A stretch of 64,000 nucleotides of DNA from Flavobacteriaceae bacterium GSB9 (GTDB lineage Bacteria; Bacteroidota; Bacteroidia; Flavobacteriales; Flavobacteriaceae), in NCBI GenBank assembly GCA_022749295.1, contig CP062007.1, positions 620,001 through 684,000 of the forward strand, in the 5' to 3' direction. The notes under the pieces were generated by a model that saw only the letters and a program-made list of their open reading frames with translations, ran no database searches and was not told the origin of the DNA. Both the position numbers and the translations under genes were made by a program. Positions 52,583 through 60,153 of this stretch are shown piece by piece; position 1 is the first letter of the stretch, and each line of letters opens with the position of its first letter.

Positions 52583-52649
52583 AACGGATTTTTGACCAAA
52601 CACTTAGATCAATCAAAATTTCATTAATCAATCAAAAAAAAATATAATC

Positions 52650-52736
52650 ATGAGAACTTTAAACAGCAATCAGTTATCAGGCACTTTAACTGGCACGAAA
52701 AGCCACGAATGGAACACTAAAAGACGTTACAGATAG
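52650..52736 (+). CDS. Small peptide ORF 2 (28 residues)
   Basis: Same 28-residue peptide as ORF 1 except for Gly11 in place of Asp11, with a TAG stop and synonymous codon changes at Gln8, Thr17, His20, Asn23 and Tyr27. The start context TATAATCATGAGA is identical to that of ORF 1 and of exbD. It is 67 bases after ORF 1. Keeping the amino acids while codons drift supports translation. No homologue is known to me. Confidence 0.65.
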   Translation: MRTLNSNQLSGTLTGTKSHEWNTKRRYR

Positions 52737-52791
52737 TAGCGTCTTTTCCTCAAAACACTTTCATCAATCAAAATTTTAATCCATCAAAATA

Positions 52792-52926
52792 ATGAAACCT
52801 TTTAACAAAATAACCAATCGGATAAACCAAATTACCCAAGAAAATCTCTACTCAAACAAGCGCATCGTTGCATACCATAATCTTAATTATACGGTTTGGA
52901 GTGGCGCCAAACGTTACGCTCATTAA
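52792..52926 (+). CDS. Small peptide ORF 3 (44 residues)
   Basis: A 44-residue ORF beginning MKPFNKITNRINQITQEN and ending NYTVWSGAKRYAH. Overall sequence differs from ORFs 1 and 2, but the tail keeps a Trp followed by three residues, then [KR]-R-Y (WSGAKRY here, WNTKRRY in the others). It sits in the same kind of repeat module (ATCAATCAAAA then a degenerate CCATCAAAATA) 55 bases after ORF 2. Evidence is weaker as there is no second copy. No signal peptide. Confidence 0.5.
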   Translation: MKPFNKITNRINQITQENLYSNKRIVAYHNLNYTVWSGAKRYAH

Positions 52927-52997
52927 TTTGATAACGAATAATTTATGGTATCGTTTTTGTGATTTAAGTTTTTATTAACATTTTAAAAACTATAATC

Positions 52998-53555
52998 ATG
53001 AGACATTCAAAATTAATTCCAGAGGTCAATGCCGGCTCTATGGCCGACATTGCTTTTTTATTACTGATTTTCTTTTTAGTAACTGCAACTATTTCTTCTG
53101 ATGCAGGCATTAACCGTACACTGCCCGCAGAATGCCCTCCCGGAGTGGATTGCAGTAGTATTAAGCCAGAACGTAATATTTTGCGTATTGTAATTAACAA
53201 TAATAATGATATTTTAGTTGAAAATGATATTGTTGAAATAGAAGATTTAAAAGACCTTACCAAAGCATTCTTAGATAATAATGGCGATGGCTCTTGTAAT
53301 TATTGCAACGGGGAACAGCTTAGTTATGCATCCGATAACCCCAAAAAGGCAGTAATTTCACTTCAAAACGGGCAACAAACAACCTACGGACAATACATTG
53401 CGGTTCAAAATGAATTAACAAAAGCTTATTATGAATTACGCCAATTGTATAGTTTAAACATCCTTAAAAAGTCTACAGACAACCTCTCGGACAAGGAGTT
53501 AAAACAAGCAAAAACTGCTTATCCTTTTATACTATCAGAAGCTGAAACAAAATAG
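52998..53555 (+). CDS. Orphan ExbD/TolR-type proton-channel subunit with extra cysteines
   Basis: A 185-residue single-pass ExbD family protein. The N-terminal helix NAGSMADIAFLLLIFFLVTATI holds the conserved Asp17 of the ExbB/ExbD proton channel. The periplasmic part is of flavobacterial ExbD type (AVISLQNGQQTTYGQYIAVQNELTKAYYELRQ and the end AYPFILSEAETK). Unusual are four Cys: Cys46 and Cys52 (PAECPPGVDCSS) and Cys100/Cys103 (GSCNYCNGE). No exbB or tonB gene lies nearby, so it must pair with one elsewhere. Its start region is identical to those of the small ORFs just upstream, suggesting one transcript. Its stop abuts the converging 3D-domain gene. Confidence 0.88.
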   Translation: MRHSKLIPEVNAGSMADIAFLLLIFFLVTATISSDAGINRTLPAECPPGVDCSSIKPERNILRIVINNNNDILVENDIVEIEDLKDLTKAFLDNNGDGSCNYCNGEQLSYASDNPKKAVISLQNGQQTTYGQYIAVQNELTKAYYELRQLYSLNILKKSTDNLSDKELKQAKTAYPFILSEAETK

Positions 53556-53957
53556 TTAATCTGCTTTGGGAATCCCGTACTCTATACAAACCTTTTTTTT
53601 GCCCCACTTTTTTGCTGCTTTTACGTCTACACCCATGTAAATATCAATGCGATTCACCCATTTGGTATGCATTTTATCTTTAACCCACCATATCCCCTTT
53701 AAACCTTCAATTTTAACGGGGGTATTGTGCTTTAAGCCTTTATTAAGCAGGTTTCTTGAAACAGCTATATAATTTAACCCTGGTTTTAAACTGTCTCCAA
53801 AGGCTGTAATATTGGGGTCGGAGTCGGTTTGATATGCCAACGAATTGTATGCCGTTGCGGTAACATTTACAGAATCCCAAATATAATTATCCTCAAAACG
53901 CTTATGTCCATTGCAACTAAAAAGCACTAAAATCGTTGTAATTAAAAGAAATCTCAA
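53556..53957 (-). CDS. 3D-domain lipoprotein (RlpA-like double-psi barrel)
   Basis: A 133-residue lipoprotein (VLFSCNGHK, Cys15) carrying a 3D domain, the fold of lytic transglycosylases such as MltA and of EXPB-like proteins. The three Asp of the name appear in TAFGDSLKPG, WVKDKMHTKWVNRIDIYMG. VTATAYNS opens the domain. It probably binds or cleaves peptidoglycan in the periplasm. The gene ends directly against the exbD stop, on the opposite strand. Confidence 0.82.
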   Translation of the reverse strand: MRFLLITTILVLFSCNGHKRFEDNYIWDSVNVTATAYNSLAYQTDSDPNITAFGDSLKPGLNYIAVSRNLLNKGLKHNTPVKIEGLKGIWWVKDKMHTKWVNRIDIYMGVDVKAAKKWGKKKVCIEYGIPKAD

Positions 53958-53992
53958 AATGAAACCGTTTAGCTAAATATAAAAAGAAAAAA

Positions 53993-55969
53993 TTAGTAGG
54001 CGACCAATTTCAGTAATTCGCCTTCAAACCGGCTTTTTGATAGATACCGTTCCTCTAAAGCACTGGCAAACGGAATGGGTGTTTCCAGGCTAGCGACACG
54101 TTTAACTGGGGCATCTAAATATTCAAAACAATGCTCCATAATCAAAGCTGAAATATCACTAGCTATGCCTCCAAACAACGAATCTTCTTGAAGGATGATA
54201 CACTTTCCTGTCTTTTTTACAGATTTATAAATTGTTTCAGTATCCAAAGGTTGAAGCGTTCTTAAATCAATAATATCGGCAGAAATATCAGGGTGTTTTT
54301 CTAAAACCTCTAAAACCCAATGTACTGCTGCGCCATAGCTAACAATGGTTATTTGGTTACCTTCTTCTAAAAGGGCAGCTTTGCCAAAAGGCAAGGTATA
54401 ATAACCCGTCGGTACTTTTTGGCGCACACTACGGTATAACCCTTTATGTTCAAAAAACAAAACGGGGTTAGGATCGTTAATAGCCGTAGCCAAAAGCCCT
54501 TTAGCATCACAAGGAAACGCTGGGTAAACCACTTTCAAACCTGGCGTTTTTGTAAACCATGCTTCATTGGTCTGTGAATGGAACGGTCCAGCACCTACGT
54601 CGCCACCGCAAGGCATTCTTATGACCACATCGGCATTTTGCCCCCAACGGTAATGCACTTTAGCCAAATAATTTACAATGGGGTTAAATCCCGAACTAAC
54701 AAAATCTGCGAACTGCATTTCAACTACACTTTTTATACCAGCAACAGAAAGCCCCATGGCCGTTTCAACAATTCCAGATTCACAAATTGGCGTATTTCTA
54801 ACGCGATCTTTTCCAAAGGTTTCAACAAAACCTTCGGTAATTTTAAAAACGCCACCATACTCGGCAATATCCTGCCCCATCAAAATCAAATTGTTATGGC
54901 GCTCCATACTTTGCTTTAAGCCTTCGGAAACCGCATCCACAAATCGGATTTCAACACAATCCGAATTCTTATTAATTTCTTGGTAAAAAAACTCTTGAAA
55001 CACATCATTTAACTCATTAATTTTGTTGAATAATATTGAATCTTCATCAAAAGAAACTTCTAAATGCTCATTGATTTCTTTTGAAATAGAAGCTTTAATA
55101 GTCTCTACTTCTACAGAATCCAACAGGTTGTTTTCCTTTAAATAATTTTCAAAATTTACAATAGGATCTTTGGCTTCCCATGCCTCTATAAGCGATTTCG
55201 AAACGTATTTGGTGCCACTTGCCTCTTCATGTCCGCGTACTCTAAAGGTTTTAAACTCCAACAATACAGGACGCGGGTTTTTACGAATGCTTTCGGCAAT
55301 AGCCTTCACTTTACTGTAAACCTCTAAAATATTGTTACCGTCAATAATATGGGATTCCATATTGTAGCCTAGAGCTCTATCGGCCAAATTTTCGCATTGG
55401 TATTGCTCGTTTGTTGGGGTGGAAAGTCCATAACCATTATTTTCAATGCAAAATAATACGGGCAATTGCCAAACTGATGCAATATTAAGGGCTTCGTGAA
55501 AATCGCCCTCACTTGTACCGCCCTCTCCAGTAAACACAGCTGTAACCTGATTTTTATTTTTCAATTTTGAAGCCAAAGCGATACCGTTAGCAACCCCCAA
55601 TTGAGGCCCTAAATGCGAAATCATACCAACGATTTTGTATTGTTGCGTTCCAAAATGAAACGACCTATCGCGTCCTTTGGTAAAACCTGAAGCTTTGCCC
55701 TGCCACTGCGAAAATAAACGGTACAATGGTATGTTTCGTGTTGTAAACACCCCAAGATTTCGGTGCATGGGCAAAATATACTCGTCGCTTTGCATAGCCA
55801 TAGCGACGCCTACAGAGATAGCTTCTTGCCCAATACCTGAAAACCATTTGCTTAGCTTTCCTTGCCGAAGTAAAACAAGCATTTTTTCTTCAATCATCCT
55901 AGGCTTTAATAGGTTTTTATAAAGCTCAAGCATTATGGCTTTGTCCAAGTTGTATGTTTTGTAATCCAT
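53993..55969 (-). CDS. Fused 2-oxoacid dehydrogenase E1 (alpha/beta), branched-chain type
   Basis: A 658-residue thiamine-diphosphate enzyme in which E1-alpha (about 1-330) and E1-beta (about 335-658) are one chain, a common Bacteroidota arrangement. Alpha carries the TPP motif GEGGTSEGDFHEALNIASVWQLPVLFCIENNGYG and the GMISHLGPQLGVANGIALASK segment; beta has LMGQDIAEYGGVFKITEGFVETFGKDRVRNTPICESGIVETAMG and MPCGGDVGAGPFHSQTNEAWF. It decarboxylates branched-chain 2-oxoacids (or pyruvate) in a complex with E2 and E3, which are not in this window. Confidence 0.92.
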   Translation of the reverse strand: MDYKTYNLDKAIMLELYKNLLKPRMIEEKMLVLLRQGKLSKWFSGIGQEAISVGVAMAMQSDEYILPMHRNLGVFTTRNIPLYRLFSQWQGKASGFTKGRDRSFHFGTQQYKIVGMISHLGPQLGVANGIALASKLKNKNQVTAVFTGEGGTSEGDFHEALNIASVWQLPVLFCIENNGYGLSTPTNEQYQCENLADRALGYNMESHIIDGNNILEVYSKVKAIAESIRKNPRPVLLEFKTFRVRGHEEASGTKYVSKSLIEAWEAKDPIVNFENYLKENNLLDSVEVETIKASISKEINEHLEVSFDEDSILFNKINELNDVFQEFFYQEINKNSDCVEIRFVDAVSEGLKQSMERHNNLILMGQDIAEYGGVFKITEGFVETFGKDRVRNTPICESGIVETAMGLSVAGIKSVVEMQFADFVSSGFNPIVNYLAKVHYRWGQNADVVIRMPCGGDVGAGPFHSQTNEAWFTKTPGLKVVYPAFPCDAKGLLATAINDPNPVLFFEHKGLYRSVRQKVPTGYYTLPFGKAALLEEGNQITIVSYGAAVHWVLEVLEKHPDISADIIDLRTLQPLDTETIYKSVKKTGKCIILQEDSLFGGIASDISALIMEHCFEYLDAPVKRVASLETPIPFASALEERYLSKSRFEGELLKLVAY

Positions 55970-56106
55970 GTCTAAACCAAAATGATTCCCTCTATCAAAT
56001 ATACCATAAAAAGGCTAATAGACTGTAAACTTATACGTATTCTAATGTATTAGATTTTACAATGTTTTTGTACATTTGTTTTTACCACTCACGAAAATTA
56101 ATCCGT

Positions 56107-57057
56107 ATGAATACAATACCAAGTGTTGATTTAAAAGACTTCCTTTCTAATGATTCCAATAAAAAACAATATTTTGTTAGTGCCATTGGAAAAGCTTACG
56201 AAGAGATTGGTTTTGTTGCGCTAAAAGGTCATTTTTTAGATGACAAATTGGTTGAGAAGCTTTATGCCGAGGTCAAGAATTTTTTCAACCTTCCGTTAGA
56301 AACGAAGCAGAAATATGAAATCCCCGAAATTGCAGGTCAGCGTGGTTATGTTTCCTTCGGAAAAGAAAGCGCAAAAGGCAAAAAAGAAGGTGATTTAAAA
56401 GAATTCTGGCACTTTGGACAGTACGTTGAAGATAATGATAAATTAAATGCCGAGTACCCCAAAAATCTTGTAGTTGAAGAACTGCCAGAGTTCAACAAAG
56501 TTGGAAAAGAGGCCTATAAAATGCTGGAAAAGACAGCAAGATATGTGCTTCGGGCATTGGCATTGCACATTGGCCTAAAAGAAAGCTATTTTGACGGTTA
56601 CATTCATAACGGTAATTCTATTCTGCGCCCAATTCACTATCCACCAATTAAAGAAGAGCCTAAAGAAGCTGTACGTGCAGCAGCACATGGCGACATCAAT
56701 TTAATTACCCTTTTAATGGGTGCTCAAGGCAAAGGCTTACAAGTTAAAAACCACAAAGGCGAATGGATTGATGCTATTGCCAAATCCGACGAACTCATGA
56801 TAAATGTAGGTGATATGTTGTCTAGGCACACCAACAACAAACTTAAATCTACAATACACCGTGTGGTTAATCCTCCAAAAGAACTTTGGGGCACCTCGCG
56901 GTATTCCATTCCGTTTTTTATGCATCCGATAAGTGATATGAAATTGGATGTCTTAGAGGAATGTATAGATAAAGAACACCCAAAACTTTACGAAGATATT
57001 ACGGCCGGTGAATTTTTAAATGAACGGTTGATTGAACTTGGCTTGATAAAAAAATAG
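56107..57057 (+). CDS. Isopenicillin N synthase-like 2-oxoglutarate/Fe(II) dioxygenase
   Basis: From ATG 56107 a 316-residue non-haem iron oxygenase of the IPNS/2-ODD family. The iron triad is in AAHGDINLITLLMG (His194, Asp196) and LKSTIHRVVNPP (His), and the 2-oxoglutarate/substrate anchor in SRYSIPFFMHP. N-terminal PSVDLKDF and VSAIGKAYEEIGFVALKGHFLD are typical. Members hydroxylate or cyclise diverse small molecules, so substrate is open. It starts a + strand run of genes up to the type III PKS. Confidence 0.9.
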   Translation: MNTIPSVDLKDFLSNDSNKKQYFVSAIGKAYEEIGFVALKGHFLDDKLVEKLYAEVKNFFNLPLETKQKYEIPEIAGQRGYVSFGKESAKGKKEGDLKEFWHFGQYVEDNDKLNAEYPKNLVVEELPEFNKVGKEAYKMLEKTARYVLRALALHIGLKESYFDGYIHNGNSILRPIHYPPIKEEPKEAVRAAAHGDINLITLLMGAQGKGLQVKNHKGEWIDAIAKSDELMINVGDMLSRHTNNKLKSTIHRVVNPPKELWGTSRYSIPFFMHPISDMKLDVLEECIDKEHPKLYEDITAGEFLNERLIELGLIKK

Positions 57058-57074
57058 TTCAAAAAAGCAATAAG

Positions 57075-57404
57075 ATGGATTTAAAAGACCAGTTAAAAAA
57101 CTTGTTCCCCGAACATGTTGAAGAGGAAAACACTTCTGAAACACCAAATGAACCCAATATCTGGATACAGGACGACCCCATAATTTGTAAATACGAAAAA
57201 CGAAAAGGCAAACCTGTTACCATTCTTGAGGGATACAATGGAGCCCAAGAAGATTTTAAAATTCTCTCCAAGGAAATTAAAACAGAACTTGGTGTTGGCG
57301 GTAGTTTCAAAAACGAAAAGGTTATCATTCAAGGCGATTATCGCGATAAAATTATGGAAATTCTGAAAGGAAAAGGATTTAATGTAAAACGTGTTGGCGG
57401 CTAA
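57075..57404 (+). CDS. SUI1/eIF1-like translation initiation factor (YciH family)
   Basis: A 109-residue protein: a disordered 40-residue N-terminus followed by the SUI1/YciH fold (KRKGKPVTILEGYNGAQEDFKILSKEIKTELGVGGSFKNEKVIIQGDYRDKIMEILKGKGFNVKRVGG), including the GVGGS loop that contacts the ribosomal P site. Bacterial YciH can discriminate start sites or inhibit initiation. The gene lies 17 bases after the dioxygenase gene and 3 bases before the DUF1835 gene, so it is mid-operon. Confidence 0.93.
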   Translation: MDLKDQLKNLFPEHVEEENTSETPNEPNIWIQDDPIICKYEKRKGKPVTILEGYNGAQEDFKILSKEIKTELGVGGSFKNEKVIIQGDYRDKIMEILKGKGFNVKRVGG

Positions 57405-57407
57405 AAC

Positions 57408-58349
57408 ATGGAAAAAACGCCCCTTCATATTACCAATGGTAGTGTTTTAACTAATTATTTGAAAGAATTAGAAGTTAAAGGCGAAATCTTAACATGGCAA
57501 GAAATGCTGTGCGAAGGGCCAACCATTGAGCATATTGACTCCCCTGAATTTTTAAAAGTTAGAAATGCATTTCTAAGTGATTTTTACGATGTAGAGGTCA
57601 ATACCAAAGAGGTAAAACAAGAGTTGGAAAAACTTAACGATTCTGAAAACTACTCTGAAATTGTGCTTTGGTTTGAATACGACCTGTTTTGCCACATCAA
57701 CATGGTTGCCGTTATCAGTCTTATTCAACAAAAAAAGATAGATTTACCGGTGTATTTGGTCTGTAGCGGACGCATTGAAGGCATTAAAGGACTCAAAGGG
57801 CTTGCAGAGTTATCTTCAAAAGAATTAAAAGCCCACTATAAATCTAAAAAGTTACTCAACGAAGACGACATAGAAATGGCCACAACCATTTGGGGTGTTT
57901 ATTGTGGCCTAGACCATAATTTATTAAAGCCTTTTATTGTAAAATCTTCTTCATTTGATTATTTGAGTAATTGCTTAAAAGCACACCTCAAGCGTTTTCC
58001 TGATTCTATAGATGGTCTCAACACCCTTGAAAGAAACATACTGGAAATCATTAATAAATACAGTATTACTTCAAAACACCATTTATTAGGATATGCCTTA
58101 AATTATCAAGGCTATTATGGTTATGGAGACCTCCAATTGTCTCGTATTATTGACCAACTCGATGTGTTTTACGTTATTAGTGACAATGGTTTGGAATTAA
58201 ACCGAAAAGGCCATGAAGCGCTACTGAAACAACAAAATTTTTCCCTTGAAATTGATAATAACATGGTTTTTGGTGGTGTAAAAAAAATAGATTTTTTATT
58301 CAGTAAAAAGAAAAATAAACTCATAAAATCTGTGTTTAATGCCAATTAA
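57408..58349 (+). CDS. DUF1835 domain-containing protein
   Basis: A 313-residue soluble protein. Its N-terminal HITNGSVLTNYLKELEVKGEILTWQEMLCEGPT (residues 5-37) and IVLWFEYDLFCHINMVAVISLI are DUF1835 marks, and the DUF3658-like helical region follows. Function unknown. It starts 3 bases after the SUI1 gene stop and its 3' end overlaps the nucleoside phosphorylase gene by 11 bases. Confidence 0.82.
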   Translation: MEKTPLHITNGSVLTNYLKELEVKGEILTWQEMLCEGPTIEHIDSPEFLKVRNAFLSDFYDVEVNTKEVKQELEKLNDSENYSEIVLWFEYDLFCHINMVAVISLIQQKKIDLPVYLVCSGRIEGIKGLKGLAELSSKELKAHYKSKKLLNEDDIEMATTIWGVYCGLDHNLLKPFIVKSSSFDYLSNCLKAHLKRFPDSIDGLNTLERNILEIINKYSITSKHHLLGYALNYQGYYGYGDLQLSRIIDQLDVFYVISDNGLELNRKGHEALLKQQNFSLEIDNNMVFGGVKKIDFLFSKKKNKLIKSVFNAN

Positions 58350-59208
58350 AGAATCCGAACTTATTTTAAACCCCCATGGTAGCATCTATCATTTAAATTT
58401 AAGACCCGAGCATGTTGCACAAACCATTATTTTAGTTGGAGACCAAGATCGAGTTAAAAGAGTGAGCTCTCATTTTGATGCCATTGAATTTAAAACCCAA
58501 AAACGGGAGTTTAAAACTCATACCGGGACATACAAAGGAAAACGGATTTCAGTAATATCGACAGGTATTGGTCCTGATAATATAGATATCGTTTTAAACG
58601 AATTGGATGCTCTTGTTAACATTGATTTTATAAGTAGAAAGGTAAAAAAGCAACTTACCAGCTTAAATATTATCAGAATTGGAACTTCTGGTTCTTTGCA
58701 AAAAAATATTCCTGTTGATTCCTTTTTGGCAAGTCAATTTGCCCTAGATTTAAATGGTTTGTTGCACGCCTATCAAATCCATTCTATTTCGAACCCAGAT
58801 ATAGAACAAGCTTTTATCAAGCATACCAATTGGAGCAAAGCTAAGTCACAGCCTATTGTAGTGGATTGTAGTAAAAAACTATTCAATAAGTTTAAAAATA
58901 GAGAAATACATAACGGGCTAACTGCAACGGCAGGAGGTTTTTATGGACCACAGGGGCGTGTACTTCGGTTAGAAATTCAAGATGCCGATTTAAATTCTAA
59001 TATAGATAGTTTTCATTATAACAACATAAAAGTCACTAACTTAGAGATGGAGACTTCTGCCATTTATGGTTTGGCAAAACTTTTGGGCCACGAGGCCATT
59101 TCTTTGAACGCCATTATAGCTAACCGACCTAACGGAACTTTTAGCAAAACCCCCAAACAAACGGTGGATGACTTGATAACATTTACCCTTAAAAAATTAG
59201 TAGAATAA
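58339..59208 (+). CDS. Nucleoside phosphorylase (uridine phosphorylase-like)
   Basis: A 289-residue PNP/UDP-family phosphorylase. VAQTIILVGDQDRVKRVSSHF near the N-terminus, STGIGPDNIDIVLNEL, RIGTSGSLQKNIPVD and NLEMETSAIYGLAKLLGHEAISLNAIIANRPNGTF near the C-terminus are typical, with the conserved Glu-Met-Glu ribose site. It cleaves a nucleoside with phosphate to give a base and ribose 1-phosphate. The start lies inside the DUF1835 gene (11-base overlap). Uridine is the likeliest substrate but purines are not excluded. Confidence 0.87.
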   Translation: MPIKESELILNPHGSIYHLNLRPEHVAQTIILVGDQDRVKRVSSHFDAIEFKTQKREFKTHTGTYKGKRISVISTGIGPDNIDIVLNELDALVNIDFISRKVKKQLTSLNIIRIGTSGSLQKNIPVDSFLASQFALDLNGLLHAYQIHSISNPDIEQAFIKHTNWSKAKSQPIVVDCSKKLFNKFKNREIHNGLTATAGGFYGPQGRVLRLEIQDADLNSNIDSFHYNNIKVTNLEMETSAIYGLAKLLGHEAISLNAIIANRPNGTFSKTPKQTVDDLITFTLKKLVE

Positions 59209-59220
59209 AATTATAAATTG

Positions 59221-60081
59221 ATGAATACAGTTAAGATTGGTGGTGTACCAGAGCATTTTAACCTGCCTTGGTATTTAACTATAAAAGACGGCGAATACAA
59301 GAATAAAGGTATCAACTTACGCTGGCAGGATTATCTAGGCGGCACAGGTGCTATGTGCAAAGCCCTTAGGGATGGCGATATTGATATTGCTGTAATTTTA
59401 ACCGAAGGCATCACCAAAGATATCATTGCTGGTAACCCCAGTAAAATTGTACAAACTTTTGTTCAAACACCTTTGGTATGGGGCGTTCATGTGGCACAGC
59501 ATTCACCCTATAAAACTATTGAAGATTTAAAAGGCACTAAGGCAGCTATTAGTCGCTTTGGGTCTGGTTCGCATTTAATGGCCTACATAAATGCAAAAGA
59601 CAATAATTGGAATCTTGATAAAGATTTAGATTTTGAAGTGATTAACAACTTGGAAGGCGCTGTGGAAGGGTTAACAAATGGCGAAGCCGATTATTTTCTT
59701 TGGGAAAAATTTATGACCAAACCTATCGTCGATAAAGGAATATTTAGACGCATTGGCGATTGCCCCTCCCCTTGGCCTTGTTTTGTCATCGCTGCACGCG
59801 TAGATTTTATTAAATCCAATACCGAAGATTTAAAAATAATATTAGACACTATAAACAACACTACTGCCGATTTTAAAACCATTCCGAGCATAGACAAAAC
59901 TATTGCAAACAGGTACGAACAAAAGTTAGAAGATGTTCAAGAATGGCTAAAACTTACCGAATGGTCTCAAGAAGTTATTGATAAAGCAACAATTGAAAGA
60001 GTACAAAATGAGCTTTTCACCCTTAATATTATTCCTAAAACGGTAAGCTACAAAAAGATAGTTTCTAATTTATACAGCTAA
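59221..60081 (+). CDS. Cytoplasmic substrate-binding-fold protein (NMT1/THI5-like)
   Basis: A 286-residue protein with the two-lobed periplasmic-binding fold, but no signal peptide: it begins MNTVKIGGVPEHFNLPWYLTIKDGEYKNKGINLRWQ, with the substrate-binding strands at once. Further marks are GTGAMCKALRDGDIDIAVILTEG, TPLVWGVHVAQHSPYKTIEDLKGTKAAISRFGSGSHLMAY and NGEADYFLWEKF. No ABC transporter genes are nearby. It resembles orphan cytosolic binding proteins rather than transporter subunits, and its ligand is unknown. ATG 59221 follows a TTG. Confidence 0.8.
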   Translation: MNTVKIGGVPEHFNLPWYLTIKDGEYKNKGINLRWQDYLGGTGAMCKALRDGDIDIAVILTEGITKDIIAGNPSKIVQTFVQTPLVWGVHVAQHSPYKTIEDLKGTKAAISRFGSGSHLMAYINAKDNNWNLDKDLDFEVINNLEGAVEGLTNGEADYFLWEKFMTKPIVDKGIFRRIGDCPSPWPCFVIAARVDFIKSNTEDLKIILDTINNTTADFKTIPSIDKTIANRYEQKLEDVQEWLKLTEWSQEVIDKATIERVQNELFTLNIIPKTVSYKKIVSNLYS

Positions 60082-60153
60082 ATATCAATGTTTTAACTTC
60101 ATAAGCTGGATTGAAATGCTTAACTTTGTAATAATAAGGTAATTGTTATTACA

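Larger units (their letters stand above)
52446..52792 (+). repeat. Tandem leader-plus-small-ORF repeat modules
   Basis: Three modules with starts at 52496, 52650 and 52792 (spacing 154 and 142 bases) share flanking text. ATCAATCAAAA recurs five times (near 52448, 52476, 52610, 52627, 52773), and AAACACTT precedes it after the first two ORFs. The 13-base start context TATAATCATGAGA occurs identically at 52489, 52643 and, before exbD, 52991. Confidence 0.7.

Noticed and set aside
52446-53555. Small ORFs as precursor peptides of a modified natural product (RiPP)
   Set aside because: No radical SAM, lanthionine, YcaO or other modifying enzyme or dedicated exporter is nearby, and no clear leader/core or double-glycine cleavage site is visible.
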